Made by a program: the position numbers and the translations under genes. The notes under the pieces were generated by a model. That model searched no databases. It saw only the letters and a list, made by a program, of their open reading frames with translations, and was not told the origin of the DNA. Positions 26,729 through 34,852 of a DNA stretch of 54,008 bases are shown one piece after another. The DNA lies in contig CAYWVO010000023.1 of the NCBI GenBank assembly GCA_964461835.1, positions 1 to 54,008 on the forward strand. Direction: 5' to 3'. How positions within the stretch are numbered: the stretch's first letter is position 1; each line of letters begins with the position of its first letter. This DNA is from CAYWVO01 sp964461835. Lineage in GTDB: Bacteria > Zixibacteria > MSB-5A5 > WJJR01 > JAJRUJ01.

Positions 26729-27899
26729 TCAGCCCAACATCCTCAACGGATTACGCCGGATGTTGCGCAGGCTCCGTCATGAGTTTGAGATGAAATTCGT
26801 TGAGTCCGGGGCCGAGGCACTTCGTGTCATGGAGCAGAAGGAATTTGATGCGATTGTTGCGGATATGCGGATGCCGGAGATGAACGGGGCGCAATTGCTC
26901 AAGGAGGTAAGCAAAAAGCACCCGGGAACCCTTCGGTTCATTCTTTCCGGTCATTCCGACCGTGAATTAATCCTGCAGACTGTGGGTGTTGCCCACCAGT
27001 ACCTGGCCAAACCATGCGAGCCGGAATCGTTAAAACGTCTACTCGTTAATTCCTCCGGTTTGCGTGAAATGCTGAACAGTGACGAAATTCACAAACGGAT
27101 TTCCATGATCGATACGCTGCCGACGCTGCCAGATACGTATAACGAGCTTGTCGCCGAACTGCAATCTGAGTCCAGTTCAATCAAATCAATTGCCGGCATC
27201 ATTGGTCGGGATGTCAGTATGACGGCGAAGCTATTCCAGATGATCAATTCGGCCTTTTTCGGACTTCCAACACGGGTAACCGATGTTTTTCAGGCAGTGA
27301 ACTTGCTGGGTTTGGATACCACCCGCGCCTTGGTGTTGGCCGCCGGGGTGTTCCGGCAGTTTGCTGACCAACACATCCCGGGATATTCAATTGAGTCCGT
27401 CTATAATCACAGTTTGTCCGTCGGCGCAATGGCTCAACGGCTGGCTCGCTATTTGGATATGGAACAGCGGCTGGTTGATGACGCCATGTTGGCCGGCGTC
27501 ATGCACGATATTGGCAAGTTAATCATGGTTTCCAGCTTCGCTGACGAGGTTCGTTCGATAGCGGCCATTGTGGAGGAAAAGGGTATTGCGCCGGAACACG
27601 TTGAATGGGAAGTGCTTAACGTAACGCACGCTGAGATTGGGGGGCACCTGTTATCCATGTGGGGCCTGCCGGACGCAATACTGGAAGCAATTGTCTACCA
27701 TCATGCGCCGAGCCGTGTCCCGATACCGGCGCCGTCAGTCCTGACCGCGGTGTACTTGGCGAACGTGTTCGAGCAGTATCCGGACGACCATAACTTTGAT
27801 GACGAATCTGTCGATATTGATAAGGAGTACCTGCAAGCGATCGGCTTGGCTGATCGCATCCCAGAACTGCAGGATGCGTCCACCGTCGAAACGGTTTAA
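26697..27899 (+). CDS. Receiver-HDOD signalling protein
   Basis: 400 residues. The receiver domain (1-120) has FVDDQPNILNGLRRML, phosphoacceptor VADMRMPEMNG and the Lys in YLAKPCEP. The HDOD domain (about 140-330) begins IDTLPTLPDTYNELV and includes GRDVSMTAKLFQMINSAFFG, followed by an HDIGK-like VMHDIGKLIM. HDOD proteins are non-enzymatic or atypical HD relatives used in bacterial signalling. Overlap of 32 bases with the preceding gene implies translational coupling. The start is ATG 26697, where the receiver homology begins; the ribosome site is modest. Confidence 0.87.
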   Translation: MQKKRILFVDDQPNILNGLRRMLRRLRHEFEMKFVESGAEALRVMEQKEFDAIVADMRMPEMNGAQLLKEVSKKHPGTLRFILSGHSDRELILQTVGVAHQYLAKPCEPESLKRLLVNSSGLREMLNSDEIHKRISMIDTLPTLPDTYNELVAELQSESSSIKSIAGIIGRDVSMTAKLFQMINSAFFGLPTRVTDVFQAVNLLGLDTTRALVLAAGVFRQFADQHIPGYSIESVYNHSLSVGAMAQRLARYLDMEQRLVDDAMLAGVMHDIGKLIMVSSFADEVRSIAAIVEEKGIAPEHVEWEVLNVTHAEIGGHLLSMWGLPDAILEAIVYHHAPSRVPIPAPSVLTAVYLANVFEQYPDDHNFDDESVDIDKEYLQAIGLADRIPELQDASTVETV

Positions 27900-27914
27900 A
27901 AGAGAGAGGAAGTC

Positions 27915-29123
27915 ATGGAGCGTATGCGTGAGAAAATTTTATTTGTCGATGATGACCCGAATTTATTGTCCGGCATTCGGCGCCAATTCCGCGGCACGCT
28001 CAACATTTCTACCTCTTTGGAGGGGGAGGACGGTTTGAAAATCCTCAAAGAAGAGGGACCGTTCGCGGTAGTCGTATCCGATATGCGTATGCCCAAGATG
28101 AACGGAATACAATTTCTGGCCCAGGCCGGCAAATTGTGTCCGGATACGGTACGGATGATGTTGACGGGAAATGCCGATGTGGAAACCGCCATGCATGCAG
28201 TCAATGAAGGCAATATCTTCCGTTTCCTGGTGAAACCGTGCCATAAAGATACGATGACCTGGGCGCTCGAGGCAGCCGTAAAACAATACCGTTTGGTACA
28301 TGCGGAACGTGAATTATTGGAAGGTACCCTCAAGGGCAGTATTCGGGTGTTGACCGATATTTTGTCGCTGATAAATCCTAAGGCGTTCAGTCGAACCGCT
28401 CGTATCCGTGGCTATGTGCGGGAGATCGTACAGGATCTGGGGCTGGACAACCCGTGGCAATACGAACTTGCCGCTCTGCTTTCTCAGCTAGGCAGTATCT
28501 CAATACCTGCCGATGTACTCGAACAGCATTATGCAGGTGTTGAACTTTCCGAGGATGAAAGGGCGATGATTGAACAACAAGTGGATCTCACCGGAAAACT
28601 GCTCAACCATATCCCACGACTGGGCATAGTCGCCGAAATGATCAGCAGGCAAAATGATAACCTGGAAAAGTATTTTGTTAAAGGGGAATTGCCCCGTCGT
28701 CCCGAACTGATCGGCGCGCTGATCCTTAAGACCTCCAGTGACTTTGATTTGCTGATGATGCAGGGCAAATCACAATCCGAGGCTATTGGTACCCTCCGAA
28801 AAAATGAAAGCGTGTATCCGCCGATTATGTTGGATGCGTTGAAGGATCTCCTTCTGGATCAATCCAAATCAGCCGTCGCGAACGTGAAGGTGGTCCAATT
28901 GGATTCAAGTATGACTCTGGCGGAAGATATCCGCACCCGGCGCGGGCTCCTGATTGCCACCCGGGGACAGAGAATTTCGCTCTCCATGCGGCGATTGCTG
29001 GAAAACCTGAAGAGCCGCCGAGAGATCCCCGAGACGATCCGGGTATACACGCAAACCGAGTCTGCGGAAGAATCACAGGAAGAACACCTCGTGGATATGA
29101 GTGCCGGTTCCCTTACCCAGTGA
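27915..29123 (+). CDS. Receiver protein with degenerate HD-type output domain
   Basis: 402 residues. The receiver has FVDDDPNLLSGIRRQF, phosphoacceptor VSDMRMPKMNG and the Lys in LVKPCHKD. Its length and spacing are like RpfG-type HD-GYP regulators, but in the output domain the His-Asp pair is replaced (ALLSQLGSISIP where families show HDIGKIGIP), and no HHE..DG.GYP motif is present. It is probably not a cyclic-di-GMP hydrolase and acts by binding. It is the last gene of the operon, 15 bases after the HDOD gene, with GAGAGGAAG before the ATG. Confidence 0.8.
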   Translation: MERMREKILFVDDDPNLLSGIRRQFRGTLNISTSLEGEDGLKILKEEGPFAVVVSDMRMPKMNGIQFLAQAGKLCPDTVRMMLTGNADVETAMHAVNEGNIFRFLVKPCHKDTMTWALEAAVKQYRLVHAERELLEGTLKGSIRVLTDILSLINPKAFSRTARIRGYVREIVQDLGLDNPWQYELAALLSQLGSISIPADVLEQHYAGVELSEDERAMIEQQVDLTGKLLNHIPRLGIVAEMISRQNDNLEKYFVKGELPRRPELIGALILKTSSDFDLLMMQGKSQSEAIGTLRKNESVYPPIMLDALKDLLLDQSKSAVANVKVVQLDSSMTLAEDIRTRRGLLIATRGQRISLSMRRLLENLKSRREIPETIRVYTQTESAEESQEEHLVDMSAGSLTQ

Positions 29124-29269
29124 ACCTCCTGTTCGTTGCCTGTCCGTCTTCCGTCGATTTGGGAGAATCTCCCCCGCTTTTCATACTCCCGAGTAGATAC
29201 TCGCACTCCCTACTGCGTTACGTCTCAATTGAGCAGGACCTTTATTTACTACGGCGCTGAACTACCCTA

Positions 29270-29650
29270 TCAGGAATGGTGGCCGCACCTGCCCCGGCCG
29301 TGCGCATGCCCGGTGTTATCGCAGGTATTGTCATTCAATTGCAGCTTGCCATCCAGGTAGTCCAACACTAAATCCTTGGGCGTCTGAGCGGGTGCTCCGG
29401 TATGGACGGTGATGTTGGCTGCGGCAAACAGGGCAATAGCTTTCTGCCCCATGCCGCCGGCGATCACCATCTTAATACCCTGCTGGGCCAGCCAGCCAGG
29501 CAACATCCCCGGCTGATGCACTGGTGCGGGGAGCGTCGTGATCTGTTCAATAGTTTTGGCACTCTGGTCGATATCGATGATTGCAAATTCACTGCAATGT
29601 CCAAAATGTGGACACAAAACGCCATTTTCCGTCGGAACGGCGACCTTCAT
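29270..29650 (-). CDS. NifX/dinitrogenase-FeMo-cofactor-family protein with metal-binding tail
   Basis: 126 residues. It starts MKVAVPTENGVLCPHFGHC, the usual start of this family, which includes the C-terminal domain of NifB, NifX, and the orange protein ORP that binds a Mo-Cu-S cluster. GGMGQKAIALF is the conserved core loop. The tail has Cys and five His (CDNTGHAHGRGRCGHHS), plausible metal ligands. GGAGG before the ATG supports the start. It is the last gene of the ORP-like operon, 51 bases after the second MinD-like gene. Confidence 0.85.
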   Translation of the reverse strand: MKVAVPTENGVLCPHFGHCSEFAIIDIDQSAKTIEQITTLPAPVHQPGMLPGWLAQQGIKMVIAGGMGQKAIALFAAANITVHTGAPAQTPKDLVLDYLDGKLQLNDNTCDNTGHAHGRGRCGHHS

Positions 29651-29701
29651 GGTAGTCCTCCGCTGTTGTTCTCTTTCGTGTTTTCCCTTATCCCACTCGT
29701 T

Positions 29702-30634
29702 TTAAACCCCACGAATCTGCCGGAAGGGGCGATCCTGATTCAACAATCCCAGTCGATCGATTATCCGTTGACCCAAAGTCCGAATATCTGCCGCAATCGG
29801 TTGATTGGTGTAATCTATCAGCGGCTGTCCCTCTCGCTGGGCATCTGACATGATGGGGTCGAACCTGATCCGTCCCAGCAGATCTGCACCGAATTTGCCC
29901 GCCTCTGTCTCTAACAGCTCGGTGATCTCTTCATTGATGTCATACTTGTTCACACAAATGCCGGCCGGGATTTCAAAGTGCGCGGCGAGTTCCAACACCC
30001 GCTTCATGTCGTGCAGGGCGGTATACGACGGTTCGGTAACCATCAACAAATAACTCGCTCCCGTCAGAGAAGCAATCACGGGGCAGCCGATCCCCGGAGG
30101 GCCATCCACGATAATTACCGGGATGTTTCGCTCGGCGCTGATCTCGCGGGCCCGGTTGCGTAACTGACTGACCAGCTTGCCCGAGTTTGCCTGCCCGATT
30201 CCCAATTCCCCATGCACGAACGGGCCGCTGGGACAGGTTGATTCGAACCATTGACCACTCACCTGATCGTGCAAACTCACCGCGTCGTCCGGACAGACGC
30301 AGACGCAGACACCGCAACCCTCACAATGTATGAGATTAATTGTGTAATGATCATCGGCCGCCGACTCAGTTGCCGGTCGGCGCTGAATTGCACCGAACCG
30401 GCAATGTTCCAGACACAAGCCGCAAGCCGAGCAGCGGTCACTGTCGATGCGCGCCTTCTTGCCGCCGACAAATGCCAGTTGCGACTGAACCTCCGGGTTT
30501 AGAATCAAATGCAAGTTCGCCGCGTCGACATCGCAGTCGACGACTACGATGCCTTTCTGCATCGCCGCCAGCGAGCCCACGATACTGGTTTTCCCTGTGC
30601 CACCCTTTCCGCTCAGTACCACCAGTTCCTTCAC
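29702..30634 (-). CDS. MinD/Mrp-superfamily ATPase with 2x[4Fe-4S] ferredoxin insert (2)
   Basis: 310 residues. A deviant Walker A SGKGGTGKTS opens the protein, with CDVDAANLHLIL as the switch. A ferredoxin domain is inserted at about 60-115 (CSACGLCLEHC and CEGCGVCVCVCP), and the P-loop fold resumes with VDGPPGIGCPVIASL. Such proteins form pairs in ORP and Fe-S assembly clusters. It starts with GTG, and GTGA overlaps the stop of the first MinD-like gene by four bases, so the two are translationally coupled and likely make a heterodimer. Confidence 0.9.
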   Translation of the reverse strand: MKELVVLSGKGGTGKTSIVGSLAAMQKGIVVVDCDVDAANLHLILNPEVQSQLAFVGGKKARIDSDRCSACGLCLEHCRFGAIQRRPATESAADDHYTINLIHCEGCGVCVCVCPDDAVSLHDQVSGQWFESTCPSGPFVHGELGIGQANSGKLVSQLRNRAREISAERNIPVIIVDGPPGIGCPVIASLTGASYLLMVTEPSYTALHDMKRVLELAAHFEIPAGICVNKYDINEEITELLETEAGKFGADLLGRIRFDPIMSDAQREGQPLIDYTNQPIAADIRTLGQRIIDRLGLLNQDRPFRQIRGV

Positions 30635-31479
30635 GCTGCTACCCTGCGTGTTATCGACTCAAACAAATCGGTGAGTATCGGTTCGAAATCCAGCGAGCAA
30701 TCAATCAACAATCGTCCCTGTGCATATTGCTCGGCGATACGGCGATCGAACGGAATGCGAGCGAGGATTTCTACTCCATGCCGGTTGCAGAATTGCTCGA
30801 TAATTTCCCGTCCGGTACCGTCACGATTGATCACAACACCGTAGGGGAGATGCAAGCATCCCAGCATCCCTACCGCCAAACGAAGATCATGCAGGCCAAA
30901 TGGTGTCGGTTCGGTGACCAGGATCACGAAATCGGAATCGGCAATGGATTCAATGACAGGGCACGACGTCCCCGGTGGTGCATCGATGATACTGGTTGAA
31001 CTGCCAGCAGCCTGCTGTTTAACCTTCGCAATCACAGGTGGCGCCTGCGCCTCCCCGACATCCAGCCGGCCTTCCACAAACCGGACCCCGTGTCCAGAAC
31101 CGACCGTGATCGTGCCGATTGTTCGTTTTCTTTCGGCAATTGCCTGTTCCGGACACACCAGTGAGCAGCCCCCGCACCCGTGACATAATCCCTCAAAAAA
31201 CAGGACGTTATCCTTGAGTACCGCCAGCGCGTTAAACTCACAGAAATCGGCACACTCACCGCAAAACGTGCAGCGCCCGAGGTCCACCGCCGGTACCGGC
31301 ACGGTTACGGGAATGGTTTGTTCGACCCTGGGATAAAGAAAGACCCGCCCATTTGGTTCTTCGACATCACAATCGATATAGGAAACCGTATGACCGGTGC
31401 GGGCGAGGAAGACTGCCAAATTCGTCGCCAGAATCGTCTTACCCGTACCACCCTTACCGCTGGCTATGGCAATGCGCAT
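30631..31479 (-). CDS. MinD/Mrp-superfamily ATPase with 2x[4Fe-4S] ferredoxin insert (1)
   Basis: 282 residues from ATG 31479. Walker A is SGKGGTGKTI; the switch is CDVEEPNGRVFL. The inserted ferredoxin is CTFCGECADFC and CHGCGGCSLVCP, and the fold resumes with IDAPPGTSCPVIESI. The two ATPases are related but clearly different, matching the paired ATPases of Desulfovibrio orp operons. A longer open frame to 31770 is an artefact of reading through the RGG gene in another frame. It overlaps the following gene by four bases. Confidence 0.9.
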   Translation of the reverse strand: MRIAIASGKGGTGKTILATNLAVFLARTGHTVSYIDCDVEEPNGRVFLYPRVEQTIPVTVPVPAVDLGRCTFCGECADFCEFNALAVLKDNVLFFEGLCHGCGGCSLVCPEQAIAERKRTIGTITVGSGHGVRFVEGRLDVGEAQAPPVIAKVKQQAAGSSTSIIDAPPGTSCPVIESIADSDFVILVTEPTPFGLHDLRLAVGMLGCLHLPYGVVINRDGTGREIIEQFCNRHGVEILARIPFDRRIAEQYAQGRLLIDCSLDFEPILTDLFESITRRVAA

Positions 31480-31495
31480 TTCATTTGTCCCCACT

Positions 31496-31822
31496 TCAGG
31501 CGGGAGCCATCGGTTGACCACATTCCGGGCACGGTACGGTATTACACGGTATGCCGCGCTCGTGCGGCACTCGTGCATCGCAATTCGGACAGATGCATTC
31601 ATCATTGGCGCCGGCATTCGGACTTCTGCCGGGCCGGTCGTTACGCTGTCGTCCGCCCCCGCGACCCTGTCCGCGACCGCCACGGCCGCCGCCGCGACCG
31701 CCGCCGCGACCGCCGCCACCTTGTCCACGGCCACCGCCGCGACCACCGCCGCCACGGCCACCACCGCCAAATGCGAATGAAAATCTTGGTTGGTTTTCTA
31801 CGTTCGAGTTTTCAGCAATCAT
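31496..31822 (-). CDS. RGG-rich protein with C-terminal zinc ribbon
   Basis: 108 residues. Positions about 18-60 are almost only Gly and Arg, in RGGG and GGRG repeats broken by a few Gln. The C-terminal 35 residues hold two Cys pairs (CICPNC and CPECG) of a zinc ribbon or rubredoxin-like knuckle, with one extra Cys. In this operon the Gly/Arg tract could bind RNA or metal-cluster proteins, but no function is known. It is 16 bases before the first ATPase gene and 9 bases after the DUF5320-like gene, so clearly part of the operon. A Pro/Arg frame on the other strand is its shadow. Confidence 0.75.
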   Translation of the reverse strand: MIAENSNVENQPRFSFAFGGGGRGGGGRGGGRGQGGGGRGGGRGGGRGGRGQGRGGGRQRNDRPGRSPNAGANDECICPNCDARVPHERGIPCNTVPCPECGQPMAPA

Positions 31823-31831
31823 CGCAGTCCT

Positions 31832-32209
31832 TTACGTTTCCTGAGTTTCTTCGTCCTTCAGCTCATTGATTCGCGCTTCGATGTTCTCCAGTGTTTCCTT
31901 CGCCATGCGGGCTTGGGCTTTCAGATAGGCGATTTCCTGCTTCGCACTGACTGGCTGACCAACCGCCGGGGCATTAGCCGGTGTCCACGGCGGGAAGCCA
32001 GCGCCATAATACCCGTGTCGCCATCCTCGACCCCAGCCAAATCCGCGACCGCCACCACGGCCGAAACCACCACCGCGGCCAAACCCGCGACGGCCAAACC
32101 CACCGACATTCACGTATCCCGGCACATCGGCGCCCACGCAATAGCCAGCGCCCCAGCCAGTCATTGGGCCTGCACCCATCGGTCCCGTTCTATCTCCTCC
32201 TGGCATCAT
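31832..32209 (-). CDS. DUF5320-like Gly-rich protein
   Basis: 125 residues. It opens GGDRTGPMGAGPMTGWGAGYC, the signature start of DUF5320 proteins that accompany NifX and MinD-like genes in anaerobes. The middle is Gly/Arg/Phe-rich, and the end is a coiled-coil-like KQEIAYLKAQARMAKETLENIEARI. GGAGGA before ATG 32209 supports the start; ATG 32206 is one codon in. Function unknown; co-occurrence with ORP-like proteins suggests a cluster scaffold or regulator. Confidence 0.85.
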   Translation of the reverse strand: MMPGGDRTGPMGAGPMTGWGAGYCVGADVPGYVNVGGFGRRGFGRGGGFGRGGGRGFGWGRGWRHGYYGAGFPPWTPANAPAVGQPVSAKQEIAYLKAQARMAKETLENIEARINELKDEETQET

Positions 32210-32253
32210 GTTCCTCCTTCTTCGTTCTCATGGTATCTCAGGGTAAACATTTT

Positions 32254-32553
32254 TCATTCCGGTTGCACTTTGCGCTCTGGCTGGACTTGCTCGACTTCCG
32301 CCTTATCCGAAATATCCACCAGTTGTCTCGGCCGCCTCGTCATCGATACCAGCTTGTTGACCGCCGCCTTTGAAAGTTGCCGGATCACACTGTCCGGTTT
32401 TTGCAAGTCATGGATGATATAGCCGACCAGTGGTGTGAGTATTGACGTTGCGCCGACTGTCCGACCGGTTCTGGAGGACAGGCCGCCACGAATTCTGGCA
32501 CGGACTCTGCCCCATCCTCTGCCTGGTCCTGCCTGCTTCATCGAACCTTCCAT
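32254..32553 (-). CDS. Small hypothetical protein of the NifX/MinD operon
   Basis: 99 residues, not recognised. The N-terminal 30 residues are rich in Gly and Arg, followed by a hydrophobic segment (ATSILTPLVGYIIHDL) and a basic helical middle. The acidic-basic C-terminus is Val/Gln/Pro-rich. GAGAGGA before the ATG and spacing of 34 and 44 bases to its neighbours support a real gene. Confidence 0.6.
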   Translation of the reverse strand: MEGSMKQAGPGRGWGRVRARIRGGLSSRTGRTVGATSILTPLVGYIIHDLQKPDSVIRQLSKAAVNKLVSMTRRPRQLVDISDKAEVEQVQPERKVQPE

Positions 32554-32587
32554 ATTTTCCTCTCTTCAACTGATTGAAATCGATGCG

Positions 32588-32923
32588 TTAATGTGCGCCG
32601 GGCGTTTGACGCTGGACTGCCCGGTCGATCGCCTCAGTTACGGTGCCGCCGGTAAACGACACCATATCGATTCCGGCGGCGGAAAGAACCTGCTCGGCCT
32701 TGGGGCCGAATTTTCCAGCAACCACAACCTTTACATTTCGAGAAACCAGTTCTTGTGCGGTGCCGGTGCCGGCACCATGAGCGGCAGCGACATTCGCCGA
32801 GTTTTCCAACACTTCATGGTTATTTGATTCGGTATCGCCGATGATAAAATACGCCGCCCGTCCGAACCGATCATCCACCGGGCTCGACATCTCCGTACCG
32901 CTCGCCGCAATTGCGAATTTCAT
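32588..32923 (-). CDS. NifX/ORP-like protein (second gene)
   Basis: 111 residues, about the size of the Desulfovibrio orange protein. It opens MKFAIAASGTEMSSPVDDRFGRAAYF; DDRFGR is the family's typical segment. Core motifs AHGAGTGTAQELVSRNVKVVVAGKFGPKA follow, split over about 30 residues. GGAGGG six bases before ATG 32923 fixes the start; the frame could be read from 33157 but that leader belongs to another frame of the upstream gene. It overlaps the upstream NifX-like gene by four bases (ATGA). Confidence 0.88.
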   Translation of the reverse strand: MKFAIAASGTEMSSPVDDRFGRAAYFIIGDTESNNHEVLENSANVAAAHGAGTGTAQELVSRNVKVVVAGKFGPKAEQVLSAAGIDMVSFTGGTVTEAIDRAVQRQTPGAH

Positions 32924-33339
32924 ACTCGTCCCTCCGTTTCTGGTGCGCCCCGGCGAGGACCGCGCGTTCGCTTGCCGCTGCGCCGTCGCTGTCGGCATTT
33001 CCCGCCCTGACAGCCAGGCAGCATGAACCCATTCGAATGAAGCCTCCCGGCTTGATACGCCGCCAGTACCTCCTCTACCGACCCCCGAATCCACGGCAGG
33101 ATGGCTATCTGATGCGCTTGAATCTCCCGCGCCAAAAAACGTGAAATTGCCCCGCAAATGATTAAATCCGGACCAGTTTGACTGATAAACCGCGCTTTTT
33201 GCCAGGGCATTAATCGTGGTATCTGCACATTCCTTACGGTAGTCACCCGGTTATCGTCAATCTCGACAATTCTTAGTTTCGTTGCGGTATCAAACACCGG
33301 TGATACCCGATCCCGCCATACTGAAATGCCTATTCTCAT
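32920..33339 (-). CDS. NifX/ORP-like protein (first gene)
   Basis: 139 residues. MRIGISVWRDRVSPVFDTATK is the usual start of one branch of the NifX/NifB-C family. A loop with CGAISRFLA and a tail with CQGGKC then a strongly basic stretch (RQRRRSGKRTRGPRR) follow. ATG 33339 is chosen because the longer start at 33372 overlaps the sigma54 promoter. The next gene starts within its stop codon (ATGA). The first gene after the promoter. Confidence 0.85.
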   Translation of the reverse strand: MRIGISVWRDRVSPVFDTATKLRIVEIDDNRVTTVRNVQIPRLMPWQKARFISQTGPDLIICGAISRFLAREIQAHQIAILPWIRGSVEEVLAAYQAGRLHSNGFMLPGCQGGKCRQRRRSGKRTRGPRRGAPETEGRV

Positions 33340-33361
33340 AATTGCACCGATCTCAGAAAAT

Positions 33362-33376
33362 GCAAAGGCCATGCCT
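33362..33376 (-). promoter_or_regulatory. Sigma54 promoter of the NifX/MinD operon
   Basis: On the minus strand, AGGCAT-N5-TTGC followed by A: -24 GG and -12 GC are intact, with one mismatch (A for T) and exact spacing. It lies 22 bases before ATG 33339 and sets the start choice. Desulfovibrio orp operons are known to be sigma54-dependent. Confidence 0.72.
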
Positions 33377-33400
33377 CAGCTCGTAAAAGTAGTCAAAAGA

Positions 33401-33513
33401 TTGCAATCAGCTTATATAGAGCAACTTACGAAGATTGAGCCAGGCAGGAGGAATGGTGCGTCAAATGAGGTGGTTGCAATGTTGCAATGATCTCCATTTC
33501 ATTGCGTTGCAAT
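33401..33513. promoter_or_regulatory. TTGCAAT repeats, candidate enhancer for the sigma54 activator
   Basis: TTGCAAT occurs at 33401, 33474, 33482 and 33507, with a reversed near-copy at 33500. TTGCAA is itself a palindrome, and 33400-33409 is a 10-base palindrome. The group spans 25-140 bases upstream of the sigma54 promoter, directly after the activator gene. Fits an upstream activator sequence. Confidence 0.6.
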
Positions 33514-33520
33514 AATGAAA

Positions 33521-34852
33521 CTATCTGCGGGGCGGGTTCTCTATCTCCAGGGCTTTGATTTTGCGCCAAAGAGTGGTCTTGTGGATACCGAGATCGGCGG
33601 CGGTTTTCGTCCGGTTACCTTGGTTCTTTATTAAGGCCCGACGAATAACTTCCCGCTCAAAATCGGCGACCGAGGAAACTGGTTGGGTGGGTGCCGGTGT
33701 ATCGCCGGTGAAATGGGACGGCAGGTGTTCGACCTCAATTATTGGTCCGCGGCAGAGAATAAATGCATGTTCCAGGATATTTTCCAACTCCCGGATATTG
33801 CCGGGGAAATCATGTTGCATCAGGAGTGCCAAAACTTCCGGTGCGTAGCCCTCAATCGCTCGATCGTGCGCGTGGTTCAACCGGTCGATGAAGTGATCAA
33901 GTAAAAGCGGAATATCTTCTTTTCGTTCCTTAAGTGGTGGCAGCTTCAGTTCGACCACATTCAGACGATAAAACAAATCCTCCCGAAACTCCCCCCGACG
34001 CACCATGGTTTTCAGGTTGCGATTGGTGGCGGTAATGACACGCACATCGGCTGAGAGCGTTTCGGTGCCTCCCAATGGCTCGTAGGTATGCTCCTGCAGG
34101 ACACGCAGGAGACGAATTTGCATTGCGGGAGAGATATCACCAATCTCATCCAAAAATAATGTTCCCCCTTCGGCTCGGGCCAGACGTCCGGGTTTGTCTT
34201 GTCGCGCATCGGTAAACGCGCCGGCCTTGTGTCCGAACAATTCCGATTCCAGCAGGGTATCGGGCAGGGCGCCACAGTTGACGGTCACCAGCGGACGATC
34301 ACGTCGATGCGATAAATCATGAATCGCTCGTGCCACCAGCTCTTTCCCGGTACCGCTCTTTCCCTGAATGAGGACGGTGACATCGCTCTCGGCAATACTG
34401 GGCAGGATCTCGAAGATATCCTGCATCGCCTTGTTCTTGCTGATAATATCATGAAAGGAATGCCGCCTTGCCAGCTCCCGCCGGAGTTCTTCCACGACAC
34501 TGAGGTCGCGGAATGTCTCGACTCCACCGAGCACCGTGCCTTGCTTGTCCTTCAGTGGCGCAGCCGAGACCGAGATCGGCACCCGGTTACCCTCCAAATC
34601 AATAATGAACACTGCCCGATTCACCACCGGTTTGCCGGTTTCCAGGGCTTCCCGCAAGGCGCAGGCAGATTCGCAGATGGAGGCTTTAAAGACATCGCAG
34701 CATTGCTGACCGAGGGCATGTTCTCGCGGCACGCCGGTGATTTGTTCCGCTGCCCGGTTAAACGAGGTAATGCGCCATTCCCGATCGACCGTGAATACGC
34801 CGTCGGCGACGCTGTCCAAAATAACGTCTCTGATACCGTCAGTTTCAAACAT
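33521..34852 (-). CDS. PAS-domain sigma54 transcriptional activator
   Basis: 443 residues. A PAS domain (about 1-120) has three Cys in a CCDVFKASICESACALREA context (split here), a possible redox or metal sensor. The AAA+ domain has Walker A GKSGTGKE and a GAFTDA loop in place of GAFTGA, a change in the sigma54-contacting loop. The Fis-type C-terminus has NRTKTAADLGIHKTTLWRKI. No receiver domain. It sits just upstream of, and in line with, the NifX/MinD operon, as the DVU2106 activator does at the Desulfovibrio orp locus. A TATAAT at about 34935-34940 on the minus strand may be its -10 box. Confidence 0.9.
   Translation of the reverse strand: MFETDGIRDVILDSVADGVFTVDREWRITSFNRAAEQITGVPREHALGQQCCDVFKASICESACALREALETGKPVVNRAVFIIDLEGNRVPISVSAAPLKDKQGTVLGGVETFRDLSVVEELRRELARRHSFHDIISKNKAMQDIFEILPSIAESDVTVLIQGKSGTGKELVARAIHDLSHRRDRPLVTVNCGALPDTLLESELFGHKAGAFTDARQDKPGRLARAEGGTLFLDEIGDISPAMQIRLLRVLQEHTYEPLGGTETLSADVRVITATNRNLKTMVRRGEFREDLFYRLNVVELKLPPLKERKEDIPLLLDHFIDRLNHAHDRAIEGYAPEVLALLMQHDFPGNIRELENILEHAFILCRGPIIEVEHLPSHFTGDTPAPTQPVSSVADFEREVIRRALIKNQGNRTKTAADLGIHKTTLWRKIKALEIENPPRR

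Noticed and set aside
31480..31770. 97-codon Ala/Val-rich N-terminal extension of the first MinD-like ATPase
   Set aside because: It is the RGG gene read in another frame; the Walker A protein starts at 31479.
31551..31844. Plus-strand Pro/Arg-rich frame
   Set aside because: Antisense shadow of the RGG-rich gene.
32924..33157. N-terminal extension of the second NifX-like protein
   Set aside because: Overlaps the upstream NifX gene in another frame; GGAGGG before 32923 marks the real start.
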